A stretch of DNA of 64,000 nt. Source: Brachycybe producta. Taxonomy: Eukaryota; Arthropoda; Diplopoda; Playtdesmida; Andrognathidae. The DNA lies in assembly GCA_036925085.1 (NCBI GenBank), contig JAUPFP010000053.1, forward strand, positions 310,001 to 374,000. Reading direction: 5' to 3'. Position 1 is the stretch's first letter; each line of letters begins with the position of its first letter. The position numbers and the translations under genes were made by a program. Of the stretch, positions 22,181 to 35,046 are shown piece after piece. Under the pieces are notes generated by a model. The model was not told where the DNA came from and made no database searches. It saw nothing but the letters and a program-made list of their open reading frames with translations.

Positions 22181-22522
22181 ATTAGAAAACCGTGTGGTCA
22201 CCGCCCATTGGGGTGGTGAGCTCGAAAAATATAAAAAAAAAAAAAGAGAAAAGAATTCTGTTATAACTGCTTTATGTATAAATAAGTATTTCTTTTAAAT
22301 TTCCATAGGAACTCGCCACCCAGCGAGTATTAATTGTGTTTGCCTTTTATTTTCAGAATTTGCATTTTCAAAGGGCGCTGACACTTCGGTGCCAGTGCCT
22401 TTCCATAACCACCTCTGTACACGGTAAGTCCTCAGCCACCCATGTCTCCCTGCTGCGTAACTTGAAAACCTTCCACCCTTGGCTGGAGTACGAGGACGTA
22501 CTCCAAGCAAAGTTGGAGGGTA
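22181..22522 (+). other. 3' non-coding part of element 1
   Basis: Includes an A-rich purine run (about 22227-22253), then TTTGCCTTTTATTTTCAG ending at about 22357, which resembles a splice acceptor, and ACGGTAAGT near 22421, which resembles a donor. No gene is seen. Confidence 0.5.
22509..22522 (+). other. Candidate polypurine tract of element 1
   Basis: AAAGTTGGAGGGTA lies directly before the 3' LTR, where plus-strand priming should occur. It is short and interrupted by T residues, so the match is weak. Confidence 0.45.
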
Positions 22523-23210
22523 TGTAACACCCTGTAAATCGTGATCCCACCAAAACCATAGCCTGGGGGGTAAACAACTCTCAACCGTCCCTCCCTCCTC
22601 TCTGACTCACCTTTCTGACTCATGCCCAAGCGGCGGATTGATACATAAAGGACCATGGTCACTTGGACCTGGTTACACCTCGCAGGTGTACACAGGTCCA
22701 AGGTATAAAAGGACCATGTTCCTCTTTGTTCCTCAGTTCTTTCCTTTGCCTGTTTTTGCGATACATTCCAAATCATGGGCCTGAGGATTTCCAGTTAGTA
22801 TTTTACTATTCACCCTTGTATCTGTACTTCTTACAAGGAATGAATAAAAGTGTTGTAACAAGAAGTAGCGTTGTCTCTATGTCTTTATGTTAATAACTTC
22901 TCTTCAGAGGCCGGAGGTTTCATAGGGCAGGAGCTATACGATTCTCAGCAGCTACAACATCTTCTCTAGTCGGAATACCGATGGAGAAGATGTATATCAG
23001 CATCAACCGGAAGAGAGAGAGATGGCCGCCACTCTCCTGCATCAATTACACCCCCATGCAGAAGAGTGACTACAATCTATCTCCATCCAGCTCTCTCTAC
23101 AGCTCGGATCTTCTCTGTGCAGGTGTCATACTGCTCAGAGAAGAAACGAAAAGTAGAAAATGTCATCTAAAGGTTGGTAATAAAATATTGGTTGATGTCA
23201 AAAGCTCACA
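22523..23210 (+). repeat. 3' LTR of element 1
   Basis: TGTAACACCCTG to AAAAGCTCACA, 688 bp, differing from the 5' LTR at about one base. TATAAAA is at 22704-22710, AATAAA at 22843-22848 and the inverted repeat at 22662-22702. Confidence 0.95.
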
Positions 23211-23214
23211 CAGT
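23211..23214 (+). repeat. Target-site duplication CAGT, right copy of element 1
   Basis: CAGT follows the terminal CA of the 3' LTR and resumes the satellite in register (CAGTGCACACTGG). Confidence 0.85.
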
Positions 23215-24487
23215 GCACACTGGAAATGAAGACATCGCTGCATTCCTGATTGTACAAGGAATGCAATGCATCTAACGGCTCCATTTTACAAAAATTAGTA
23301 AAAATTGTCAAAAAATGACATTTTTTCATGAGTACCCGTGTTGGAAGTTTTTCAAAAAATGGCAAAAAATGAAATAACTGGTGTAACTTTTGAAGCATGC
23401 AGTGCACACCGGAATTGAATACCTCCCTGCATTTCTGAATGTCCTAGAAATGCAATGCATCTAACAGCTTCATTCTACGTCCATTAGTTCATTTGAAACG
23501 ATTTTTAGAATTTACAAATCCATGAGCAAGCTTAGACCCTTCAATGACGCCCACTTTGAACTGTTGTATTTTTTGAAGCATGCAGTGCACACTGGAATTG
23601 AAGACATCGCTGCATTCCTGATTGTACAAGGAATGCAATGCATTTAACAACTATATTCTACAAAAAATTAGTAAAAATTGTCAAAAAATGACATTCTTTC
23701 ATAAGTACCCGTGTTGTAAGTTTTTCAAAAAACGGCAAAAAATGAAATAACTGGTGTAACTTATGAAGCATGCAGTGCACACCGGAATTGAAGATCTCCC
23801 TGCATTTCTGAATGTCCTAGAAATGCAATGCATCTAACAGGTGCATTCTACGTCATTAGTTCATTTGAAATGATTTTTAGAATTTACAAATCCATGAGCA
23901 AGCTTAGACCCTTCAATGACGCCCACTTTGAACTGTTGTATTTTTTGAAGCATGCAGTGCACACTGGAATTGAAGACATCGCTGCATTCCTGATTGTACA
24001 AGGAATGCAATGCATTTAACAGCTCCATTCTACAAAAATTAGTAAAAATTGTCAAAAAATGACATTTTTTCATGAGTACCAGTGTTGGAAGTTTTTCAAA
24101 AAACGGCAAAAAATGAAATAACTATTGTAACTTTTGAAGCATGCAGTGCACACCGAATTGAAGATCTCCCTGCATTTCTGAATGTCCTAGAAATGCAATG
24201 CATCTAACAGGTGCATTCTACGTCCATTAGTTCATTTGAAACGATTTTTAGAATTTACAAATTCATGAGCAAGCTTAGACCCTTCAATGACGCCCACTTT
24301 GAACTGTTGTATTTTTTGAAGCATGCAGTGCACACTGGAATTGAAGACATCGCTGCATTCCTGATTGTACAAGGAATGCAATGCATTTAACAACTCTATT
24401 CTACAAAAAAATTAGTAAAAATTGTCAAAAAATGACATTCTTTCATGAGTACCTGTGTTGGAAGTTTTTCAAAAAACCGTAAAAAAT
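23211..24487. repeat. A-B satellite right of element 1
   Basis: Array resumes with the continuation of the interrupted A monomer, then B, A and so on, in ~372-bp rhythm. It resembles the 11051-15434 domain, which shows that one domain was split by the insertion. Confidence 0.85.
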
Positions 24488-25175
24488 GAAATAACTGGTG
24501 TAACTTTTGAAGCATGCAGTGCACACCGGAATTGAAGACCTTCCTGCATTTCTGAATGTCCAAAAAATGCAATGCATCTAACAACTTCATTCTACGTCCA
24601 TTAGTTCATTTGAAACGATTTTTAGAATTTACAAATCCATGAGCAAGCTTAGACCCTTCAATGACGCCCACATTGAACTGGTGTAACTTTTGAAGCATGC
24701 AGTGCACACTGGAAATGAAGACATCGCTGCATTCCTGATTGTACAAGGAATGCAATGCATCTAACAGCTCCATTCTACAAAAATTAGTAAAAATTGTCAA
24801 AAAATGACATTTTTTCATGTTGGAAGTTTTTCAAAAAACGGCAAAAAATGAAATAACTGGTGTAACTTTTGAAGCATGCAGTGCACACCAGAATTGAAGA
24901 CCTCCCTGCATTCCTGATTGTCCAAGGAATGCAATGAAAATAACAGCTTCATTCTACATCAATTAGTTCATTTGCAATGAATTTTAGAATTTACAAATCC
25001 ATGAGCAAGCTTAGGCACTTCAATGATGCCCACTTTGAACTGGTGTAACTTTTGAAGCATGCAGTGCACACTGGAATTGAAGACATCACTGCATTCCTGA
25101 TTGTACAAGGAATGCAATGCATTTAACAGCTCCATTCTACAAAAATTAGTAAAAATTGTCAAAAAATGACATTTT
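24488..25175. repeat. HOR-I patch in a foreign domain
   Basis: Matches about 2870-3550 of the first domain, including GACCTTCCTGC, TGTCCAAAAAATGC, the short B variant (CATGTTGG) and TTAGGCACTTCAATGATGCC. The match stops inside a B monomer near 25175, where the sequence switches to a local variant (GAGTACCAGTG). Confidence 0.8.
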
Positions 25176-26918
25176 TTCATGAGTACCAGTGTTGGAAGTT
25201 TTTCAAAAAACGGCAAAAAATGAAATAACTATTGTAACTTTTGAAGCATGCAGTGCACACCGGAATTGAAGATCTCCCTGCATTTCTGAATGTCCTAGAA
25301 ATGCAATGCATCTAACAGGTGCATTCTATGTCCATTAGTTCAATTGAAACGATTTTAGAATTTACAAATCCATGAGCAAGCTTAGACCCTTCAATGACGC
25401 CCACTTTGAACTGTTGTATTTTTTGAAGCATGCAGTGCACACTGGAATTGAAGACATCGCTGCATTCCTGATTGTACAAGGAATGCAATGCATTTAACAA
25501 CTCTATTCTACAAAAAATTAGTAAAAATTGTCAAAAAATGACATTCTTTCATGAGTACCCGTGTTGGAAGTTTTTCAAAAAACGGCAAAAAATGAAATAA
25601 CTGGTGTAACTTTTGAAGCATGCAGTGCACACTGGAATTGAAGACATTGCTGCATTCCTGATTGTCCTAGAAACGCAATGCATCTAACAGCTTCATTCTA
25701 CGTCCATTAGTTCATTTGAAATGATTTTTAGAATTTACAAATCCATGAGCAAGCTTAGACCCTTCAATGACGCCCACTTTGAACTGTTGTATTTTTTGAA
25801 GCATGCAGTGCACACTGGAATTGAAGACATCGCTGCATTCCTGATTGTACAAGGAATGCAATGCATTTAACAGCTTCATTCTACAAAAATTAGTAAAAAT
25901 TGTCAAAAAATGACATTTTTTCATGAGTACCAGTGTTGGAAGTTTTTCAAAAAACGGCAAAAAATGAAATAACTGGTGTAACTTTTGAAGCATGCAGTGC
26001 ACACCGGAATTGAAGATCTCCCTGCATTTCTGAATGTCCTAGAAATGCAATGCATCTAACAGGTGCATTCTACGTCCATTAGTTCATTTGAAACGATTTT
26101 TAGAATTTACAAATTCATGAGCAAGCTTAGACCCTTCAATGACGCCCACTTTGAACTGTTGTATTTTTTGAAGCATGCAGTGCACACTGGAATTGAAGAC
26201 ATCGCTGCATTCCTGATTGTACAAGGAATGCAATGCATTTAACAACTCTATTCTACAAAAAAATTAGTAAAAATTGTCAAAAAATGACATTCTTTCATGA
26301 GTACCTGTGTTGGAAGTTTTTCAAAAAACCGTAAAAAATGAAATAACTGGTGTAACTTTTGAAGCATGCAGTGCACACCGGAATTGAAGACCTCCCTGCA
26401 TTTCTGATTGTCCAAAGAATGCAATGAAAATAACAGCTTCATTCTACATCAATTAGTTCATTTGCAATGAATTTTAGAATTTACAAATCCATGAGCATGC
26501 TTATACACTTCAATGACGCCCACTTTGAACTGGTATATTTTTTGAAGCATGTTATGCACACTGGAATTGAAGACATCGCTGCATTCCTGATTTTACAAGG
26601 AATGCAATGCATCTAACAGCTCTATTCTACAAAAGTTAGTAAAAATTGTCAAAAAATGACATTTTTTCATGAGTACCAGTGTTGGAAGTTTTTCAAAAAA
26701 CGGCAAAAAATGAAATAACTGGTGTAACTTTTGAAGCATGCAGTGCACACCGGAATTGAAGACCTCCCTGCATTTCTGAATGTCCTAGAAATGCAATGCA
26801 TCTAACAGCTTCATTCTACGTCCATTAGTTCATTTGAAACGATTTTTAGAATTTACAAATCCATGAGCAAGCTTAGACCCTTCAATGTCGCCCACTTTGA
26901 ACTGTTCTATTTTTTGAA
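24874..26918. repeat. 2045-bp HOR, copy 1
   Basis: About 11 monomers. Repeats at 26919 with an offset of exactly 2045 bp at several landmarks (24968/27013, 25312/27357, 26248/28293). Few differences are seen between the copies. The left part overlaps the HOR-I patch. Confidence 0.85.
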
Positions 26919-28963
26919 GCATGCAGTGCACACCAGAATTGAAGACCTCCCTGCATTCCTGATTGTCCAAGGAATGCAATGAAAATAACAGCTTCATTCT
27001 ACATCAATTAGTTCATTTGCAATGAATTTTAGAATTTACAAATCCATGAGCAAGCTTAGGCACTTCAATGATGCCCACTTTGAACTGGTGTAACTTTTGA
27101 AGCATGCAGTGCACACTGGAATTGAAGACATCACTGCATTCCTGATTGTACAAGGAATGCAATGCATTTAACAGCTCCATTCTACAAAAATTAGTAAAAA
27201 TTGTCAAAAAATGACATTTTTTCATGAGTAACAGTGTTGGAAGTTTTTCAAAAAACGGCAAAAAATGAAATAACTATTGTAACTTTTGAAGCATGCAGTG
27301 CACACCGGAATTGAAGATCTCCCTGCATTTCTGAATGTCCTAGAAATGCAATGCATCTAACAGGTGCATTCTATGTCCATTAGTTCAATTGAAACGATTT
27401 TAGAATTTACAAATCCATGAGCAAGCTTAGACCCTTCAATGACGCCCACTTTGAACTGTTGTATTTTTTGAAGCATGCAGTGCACACTGGAATTGAAGAC
27501 ATCGCTGCATTCCTGATTGTACAAGGAATGCAATGCATTTAACAACTCTATTCTACAAAAAATTAGTAAAAATTGTCAAAAAATGACATTCTTTCATGAG
27601 TACCCGTGTTGGAAGTTTTTCAAAAAACGGCAAAAAATGAAATAACTGGTGTAACTTTTGAAGCATGCAGTGCACACTGAAATTGAAGACATTGCTGCAT
27701 TCCTGATTGTCCTAGAAACGCAATGCATCTAACAGCTTCATTCTACGTCCATTAGTTCATTTGAAATGATTTTTAGAATTTACAAATCCATGAGCAAGCT
27801 TAGACCCTTCAATGACGCCCACTTTGAACTGTTGTATTTTTTGAAGCATGCAGTGCACACTGGAATTGAAGACATCGCTGCATTCCTGATTGTACAAGGA
27901 ATGCAATGCATTTAACAGCTTCATTCTACAAAAATTAGTAAAAATTGTCAAAAAATGACATTTTTTCATGAGTACCAGTGTTGGAAGTTTTTCAAAAAAC
28001 GGCAAAAAATGAAATAACTGGTGTAACTTTTGAAGCATGCAGTGCACACCGGAATTGAAGATCTCCCTGCATTTCTGAATGTCCTAGAAATGCAATGCAT
28101 CTAACAGGTGCATTCTACGTCCATTAGTTCATTTGAAACGATTTTTAGAATTTACAAATTCATGAGCAAGCTTAGACCCTTCAATGACGCCCACTTTGAA
28201 CTGTTGTATTTTTTGAAGCATGCAGTGCACACTGGAATTGAAGACATCGCTGCATTCCTGATTGTACAAGGAATGCAATGCATTTAACAACTCTATTCTA
28301 CAAAAAAATTAGTAAAAATTGTCAAAAAATGACATTCTTTCATGAGTACCTGTGTTGGAAGTTTTTCAAAAAACCGTAAAAAATGAAATAACTGGTGTAA
28401 CTTTTGAAGCATGCAGTGCACACCGGAATTGAAGACCTCCCTGCATTTCTGATTGTCCAAAGAATGCAATGAAAATAACAGCTTCATTCTACATCAATTA
28501 GTTCATTTGCAATGAATTTTAGAATTTACAAATCCATGAGCATGCTTATACACTTCAATGACGCCCACTTTGAACTGGTATATTTTTTGAAGCATGTTAT
28601 GCACACTGGAATTGAAGACATCGCTGCATTCCTGATTTTACAAGGAATGCAATGCATCTAACAGCTCTATTCTACAAAAGTTAGTAAAATTTGTCAAAAA
28701 ATGACATTTTTTCATGAGTACCCGTGTTGGAAGTTTTTAAAAAAACGGCAAAAAATGAAATAACTGGTGTAACTTTTGAAGCATGCAGTGCACACCGGAA
28801 TTGAAGACCTCCCTGCATTTCTGAATGTCCTAGAAATGCAATGCATCTAACAGCTTCATTCTACGTCCATTAGTTCATTTGAAACGATTTTTAGAATTTA
28901 CAAATCCATGAGCAAGCTTAGACCCTTCAATGTCGCCCACTTTGAACTGTTCTATTTTTTGAA
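26919..28963. repeat. 2045-bp HOR, copy 2
   Basis: Near-identical to copy 1. Similarity at this offset ends within the A monomer carrying CAATGTCGCCC and CTGTTCTATTTT, at about 28963. Confidence 0.85.
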
Positions 28964-30212
28964 GCATGCAGTGCACACTGGAATTGAAGACATCGCTGCA
29001 TTCCTGATTGTACAAGGAATGCAATGCATTTAACAGCTCCATTCTAGAAAAATTAGTAAAAATTGTCAAAAACTGACATTTTTTCATGAGTACCCGTGTT
29101 GGAAGTTTTTCAAAAAACCGTAAAAAATGAAATAACTGGTGTAACTTTTGAAGCATGCAGTGGACACCGGAATTGAAGACCTCCCTGCATTTCTGAATGT
29201 CCTAGAAATGCAATGCATCTAACAGCTTCATTCTATGTCCATTAGTTCAATTGAAACGATTTTAGAATTTACAAATCCATGAGCAAGCTTAGACCCTTCA
29301 ATGACGCCCACTTTGAACTGTTGTATTTTTTGAAGCATGCAGTGCACACTGGAATTGAAGACATCGCTGCATTCCTGATTGTACAAGGAATGCAATGCAT
29401 TTAACAACTCTATTCTACAAAAAATTAGTAAAAATTGTCAAAAAATGACATTTTTTCATGAGTACCCGTGTTGGAAGTTTTTAAAAAAACGGCAAAAAAT
29501 GAAATAACTGGTGTAACTTTTGAAGCATGCAGTGCACACCGGAATTGAAGACCTCCCTGCATTTCTGATTGTCCAAAGAATGCAATGAAAATAACAGCTT
29601 CATTCTACATCAATTAGTTCATTTGCAATGAATTTTAGAATTTACAAATCCATGAGCATGCTTATACACTTCAATGACGCCCACTTTGAACTGGTATATT
29701 TTTTGAAGCATGTTATGCACACTGGAATTGAAGACATCGCTGCATTCCTGATTGTACAAGGAATGCAATGCATTTAAAAGCTCCATTCTACAAAAATTAG
29801 TAAAAATTGTCAAAAAATGACATTTTTTCATGAGTACCCGTGTTGGAAGTTTTTCAAAAAATGGCAAAAAATTAAATAACTGGTGTAACTTTTGAAGCAT
29901 GCAGTGCACACCGGAATTGAAGACCTCCCTGCATTTCTGAATGTCCTAGAAATGCAATGCATCTAACAGCTTCATTCTACGTCCATTAGTTCATTTGAGA
30001 CGATTTTTAGAATTTACAAATCCATGAGCAAGCTTAGACCCTTCAATGACGCCCACTTTGAACTGTTCTATTTTTTGAAGCATGCAGTGCACACTGGAAT
30101 TGAAGACATCGCTGCATTCCTGAATGTACAAGGAATGCAATGCATTTAACAGCTCCATTCTAGAAAAATTAGTAAAAATTGTCAAAAAATGACATTTTTT
30201 CATGAGTACCCG
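28964..30212. repeat. Satellite between HOR domains
   Basis: A-B monomers including the variant with GAGCATGCTTATACACTTC and GAAGCATGTTATGCACAC near 29655-29717. No long-period repeat is evident within this stretch itself. Confidence 0.75.
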
Positions 30213-32629
30213 TGTTGGAAGTTTTTCAAAAAACCGTAAAAAATGAAATAACTGGTGTAACTTTTGAAGCATGCAGTGGACACCGGAATTGAAGACCTCC
30301 CTGCATTTCTGAATGTCATAGAAATGCAATGCATCTAACAGCTTCATTCTATGTCCATTAGTTCAATTGAAACGATTTTTAGAATTTACAAATCCATGAG
30401 CAAGCTTAAACCCTTCAATGAGGCCCACTTTGAACTGTTGTATTTTTTGAAGCATGCAGTGCACACTGGAATTGAAGACATTGCTACATTCCTGATTGTA
30501 CAAGGAATGCAATGCATCTAACAGCTCCATTCTAAAAAAAATTAGTAAAAATTGTCAAAAAATGACATTTTTTCATGAGTACCCGTGTTTCAAGTTTTTA
30601 AAAAAACGGCAAAAAATGAAATAACTGGTGTAACTTTTGAAGCATGCAGTGCACACCGGAATTGAAGACCTCCCTGCATTTCTGATTGTCCAAAGAATGC
30701 AATGAAAATAACAGCTTCATTCTACATCAATTAGTTCATTTGCAATGAATTTTAGAATTTACAAATCCATGAGCATGCTTATACACTTCAATGACGCCCA
30801 CTTTGAACTGGTATATTTTTTGAAGCATGTTATGCACACTGGAATTGAAGACATCGCTGCATTCCTGATTTTACAAGGAATGCAATGCATCTAACAGCTC
30901 TATTCTACAAAAGTTAGTAAAATTTGTCAAAAAATGACATTTTTTCATTAGTACCCGTGTTGGAAGTTTTTAAAAAAACGGCAAAAAATGAAATAACTGG
31001 TGTAACTTTTGAAGCATGCAGTGCACACCAGAATTGAAGACCTCCCTGCATTTCTGAATGTCCTAGAAATGCAATGCATCTAACAGCTTCATTCTACGTC
31101 CATTAGTTCATTTGAAACGATTTTTAGAATTTACAAATCCATGAGCAAGCTTAGACCCTTCAATGTCGCCCACTTTGAACTGTTGTATTTTTTGAAGCAT
31201 GCAGTGCACACTGGAATTGAAGACATTGCTGCATTCCTGATTGTCCAAGGAATGCAATGCATCTAACAGCTTCATTCTACGTCCAATAGTTCATTTGAAA
31301 CGATTTTTAGAATTTACAAATCCATGAGCAAGCTTAGACCCTTCAATGACGCCCACTTTGAACTGGTGTAACTTTTGAAGCATGCAGTGCACACTGGAAT
31401 TGAAGACATCGCTGCATTCCTCATTGTACAAGGAATGCAATGCATCTAACAGCTCCATTTTACAAAAATTAGTAAAAATTGTCAAAAAATGACATTTTTT
31501 CTTGAGTACCCATGTTGGAAGTTTTTCAAAAAACGGCAAAAAATGAAATAATTGGTGTAACTTTTGAAGCATGCAGTGCACACCGGAATTGAAGACCTCC
31601 CTGCATTTCTGAATGTCCTAGAAATGCAATGCATCTAACAGCTTCATTCTACATCAATTAGTTCATTTGCAATGAATTTTAGAATTTACAAATCCATGAG
31701 CATGCTTATACACTTCAATGACGATCACTTTGAACTGGTATATTTTTTGAAGCATGTTATGCACACTGGAATTGAAGACATCGCTGCATTCCTGATTTTA
31801 CAAGGAATGCAATGCATCTAACAGCTCTATTCTACAAAAGTTAGTAAAATTTGTCAAAAAATGACATTTTTTCATGAGTACCCGTGTTGGAAGTTTTTAA
31901 AAAAACGGCAAAAAATGAAATAACTGGTGTAACTTTTGAAGCATGCAGTGCACACCCGAATTGAAGACCTCCCTGCATTTCTGAATGTCCTAGAAATGCA
32001 ATGCATCTAACAGCTTCATTCTACGTCCATTAGTTCATTTGAAACGATTTTTAGAATTTACAAATCCATGAGCAAGCTTAGACCCTTCAATGACGCCCAC
32101 TTTGAACTGTTCTATTTTTTGAAGCATGCAGTGCACACTGGAATCGAAGACATCGCTGCATTCCTGATTGTACAAGGAATGCAATGCATTTAACAGCTCC
32201 ATTCTACAAAAATTACTAAAAATTGTCAAAAAATGACATTCTTTCATGAGTACCCGTGTTGGAAGTTTTTCAAAAAACCGTAAAAAATGAAATAACTGGT
32301 GTAACTTTTGAAGCATGCAGTGCACACCGGAATTGAAGACCTCCCTGCATTTCTGAATGTCCTAGAAATGCAATGCATCTAACAGCTTCATTCCATGTCC
32401 ATTAGTTCAATTGAAACGATTTTTAGAATTTACAAATCCATGAGCAAGCTTAGACCCTTCAATGATGCCCACTTTGAACTGTTGTATTTTTTGAAGCATG
32501 CAGTGCACACTGGAATTGAAGACATTGCTGCATTCCTGATTGTACAAGGGATGCAATGCATCTAACAGCTCCATTCTAAAAAAAATTAGTAAAAATTGTC
32601 AAAAAATGACATTTTTTCATGAGTACCCG
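30213..32629. repeat. 2417-bp HOR, copy 1
   Basis: About 13 monomers. Landmarks recur 2417 bp further on (31291/33708, 32035/34452; GCAGTGGACACC at 30273/32690). Carries the diagnostic B variant CGTGTTTCAAG. Confidence 0.85.
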
Positions 32630-35046
32630 TGTTTCAAGTTTTTCAAAAAACCGTAAAAAATGAAATAACTGGTGTAACTTTTGAAGCATGCAGTGGACAC
32701 CGGAATTGAAGACCTCCCTGCATTTCTGAATGTCATAGAAATGCAATGCATCTAACAGCTTCATTCTATGTCCATTAGTTCAATTGAAACGATTTTTAGA
32801 ATTTACAAATCCATGAGCAAGCTTAGACCCTTCAATGAGGCCCACTTTGAACTGTTGTATTTTTTGAAGCATGCAGTGCACACTGGAATTGAAGACATTG
32901 CTACATTCCTGATTGTACAAGGAATGCAATGCATCTAACAGCTCCATTCTAAAAAAAATTAGTAAAAATTGTCAAAAAATGACATTTTTTCATGAGTACC
33001 CGTGTTTCAAGTTTTTAAAAAAACGGCAAAAAATGAAATAACTGGTGTAACTTTTGAAGCATGCAGTGCACACCGGAATTGAAGACCTCCCTGCATTTCT
33101 GATTGTCCAAAGAATGCAATGAAAATAACAGCTTCATTCTACATCAATTAGTTCATTTGCAATGAATTTTAGAATTTACAAATCCATGAGCATGCTTATA
33201 CACTTCAATGACGCCCACTTTGAACTGGTATATTTTTTGAAGCATGTTATGCACACTGGAATTGAAGACATCGCTGCATTCCTGATTTTACAAGGAATGC
33301 AATGCATCTAACAGCTCTATTCTACAAAAGTTAGTAAAATTTGTCAAAAAATGACATTTTTTCATTAGTACCCGTGTTGGAAGTTTTTAAAAAAACGGCA
33401 AAAAATGAAATAACTGGTGTAACTTTTGAAGCATGCAGTGCACACCAGAATTGAAGACCTCCCTGCATTTCTGAATGTCCTAGAAATGCAATGCATCTAA
33501 CAGCTTCATTCTACGTCCATTAGTTCATTTGAAACGATTTTTAGAATTTACAAATCCATGAGCAAGCTTAGACCCTTCAATGTCGCCCACTTTGAACTGT
33601 TGTATTTTTTGAAGCATGCAGTGCACACTGGAATTGAAGACATTGCTGCATTCCTGATTGTCCAAGGAATGCAATGCATCTAACAGCTTCATTCTACGTC
33701 CAATAGTTCATTTGAAACGATTTTTAGAATTTACAAATCCATGAGCAAGCTTAGACCCTTCAATGACGCCCACTTTGAACTGGTGTAACTTTTGAAGCAT
33801 GCAGTGCACACTGGAATTGAAGACATCGCTGCATTCCTCATTGTACAAGGAATGCAATGCATCTAACAGCTCCATTTTACAAAAATTAGTAAAAATTGTC
33901 AAAAAATGACATTTTTTCTTGAGTACCCATGTTGGAAGTTTTTCAAAAAACGGCAAAAAATGAAATAATTGGTGTAACTTTTGAAGCATGCAGTGCACAC
34001 CGGAATTGAAGACCTCCCTGCATTTCTGAATGTCCTAGAAATGCAATGCATCTAACAGCTTCATTCTACATCAATTAGTTCATTTGCAATGAATTTTAGA
34101 ATTTACAAATCCATGAGCATGCTTATACACTTCAATGACGATCACTTTGAACTGGTATATTTTTTGAAGCATGTTATGCACACTGGAATTGAAGACATCG
34201 CTGCATTCCTGATTTTACAAGGAATGCAATGCATCTAACAGCTCTATTCTACAAAAGTTAGTAAAATTTGTCAAAAAATGACATTTTTTCATGAGTACCC
34301 GTGTTGGAAGTTTTTAAAAAAACGGCAAAAAATGAAATAACTGGTGTAACTTTTGAAGCATGCAGTGCACACCCGAATTGAAGACCTCCCTGCATTTCTG
34401 AATGTCCTAGAAATGCAATGCATCTAACAGCTTCATTCTACGTCCATTAGTTCATTTGAAACGATTTTTAGAATTTACAAATCCATGAGCAAGCTTAGAC
34501 CCTTCAATGACGCCCACTTTGAACTGTTCTATTTTTTGAAGCATGCAGTGCACACTGGAATCGAAGACATCGCTGCATTCCTGATTGTACAAGGAATGCA
34601 ATGCATTTAACAGCTCCATTCTACAAAAATTACTAAAAATTGTCAAAAAATGACATTCTTTCATGAGTACCCGTGTTGGAAGTTTTTCAAAAAACCGTAA
34701 AAAATGAAATAACTGGTGTAACTTTTGAAGCATGCAGTGCACACCGGAATTGAAGACCTCCCTGCATTTCTGAATGTCCTAGAAATGCAATGCATCTAAC
34801 AGCTTCATTCCATGTCCATTAGTTCAATTGAAACGATTTTTAGAATTTACAAATCCATGAGCAAGCTTAGACCCTTCAATGATGCCCACTTTGAACTGTT
34901 GTATTTTTTGAAGCATGCAGTGCACACTGGAATTGAAGACATTGCTGCATTCCTGATTGTACAAGGGATGCAATGCATCTAACAGCTCCATTCTAAAAAA
35001 AATTAGTAAACATTGTCAAAAAATGACATTTTTTCATGAGTACCCG
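32630..35046. repeat. 2417-bp HOR, copy 2
   Basis: Almost identical to copy 1 over its whole length, so the duplication or homogenisation is recent. Confidence 0.85.

Larger units (their letters stand above)
15435..23210 (+). mobile_element. LTR retrotransposon element 1 (Ty3/Gypsy-like), broken, young insertion
   Basis: A 7776-bp element with direct LTRs (687 and 688 bp, TG...CA ends), a primer-binding site, a 2.8-kb leader, a gag-derived frame, a downstream frame of unknown function and a weak polypurine tract. It is flanked by CAGT duplications inside satellite DNA. The two LTRs differ at about one position by eye, which argues for a very recent insertion. The coding part is clearly broken and reduced: several large parts expected of a gag-pol element are not recognisable, so any movement would have depended on relatives. 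Ty3/Gypsy is inferred from gag, zinc knuckle and integrase-like features; no reverse transcriptase is visible to confirm the clade. Confidence 0.9.
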
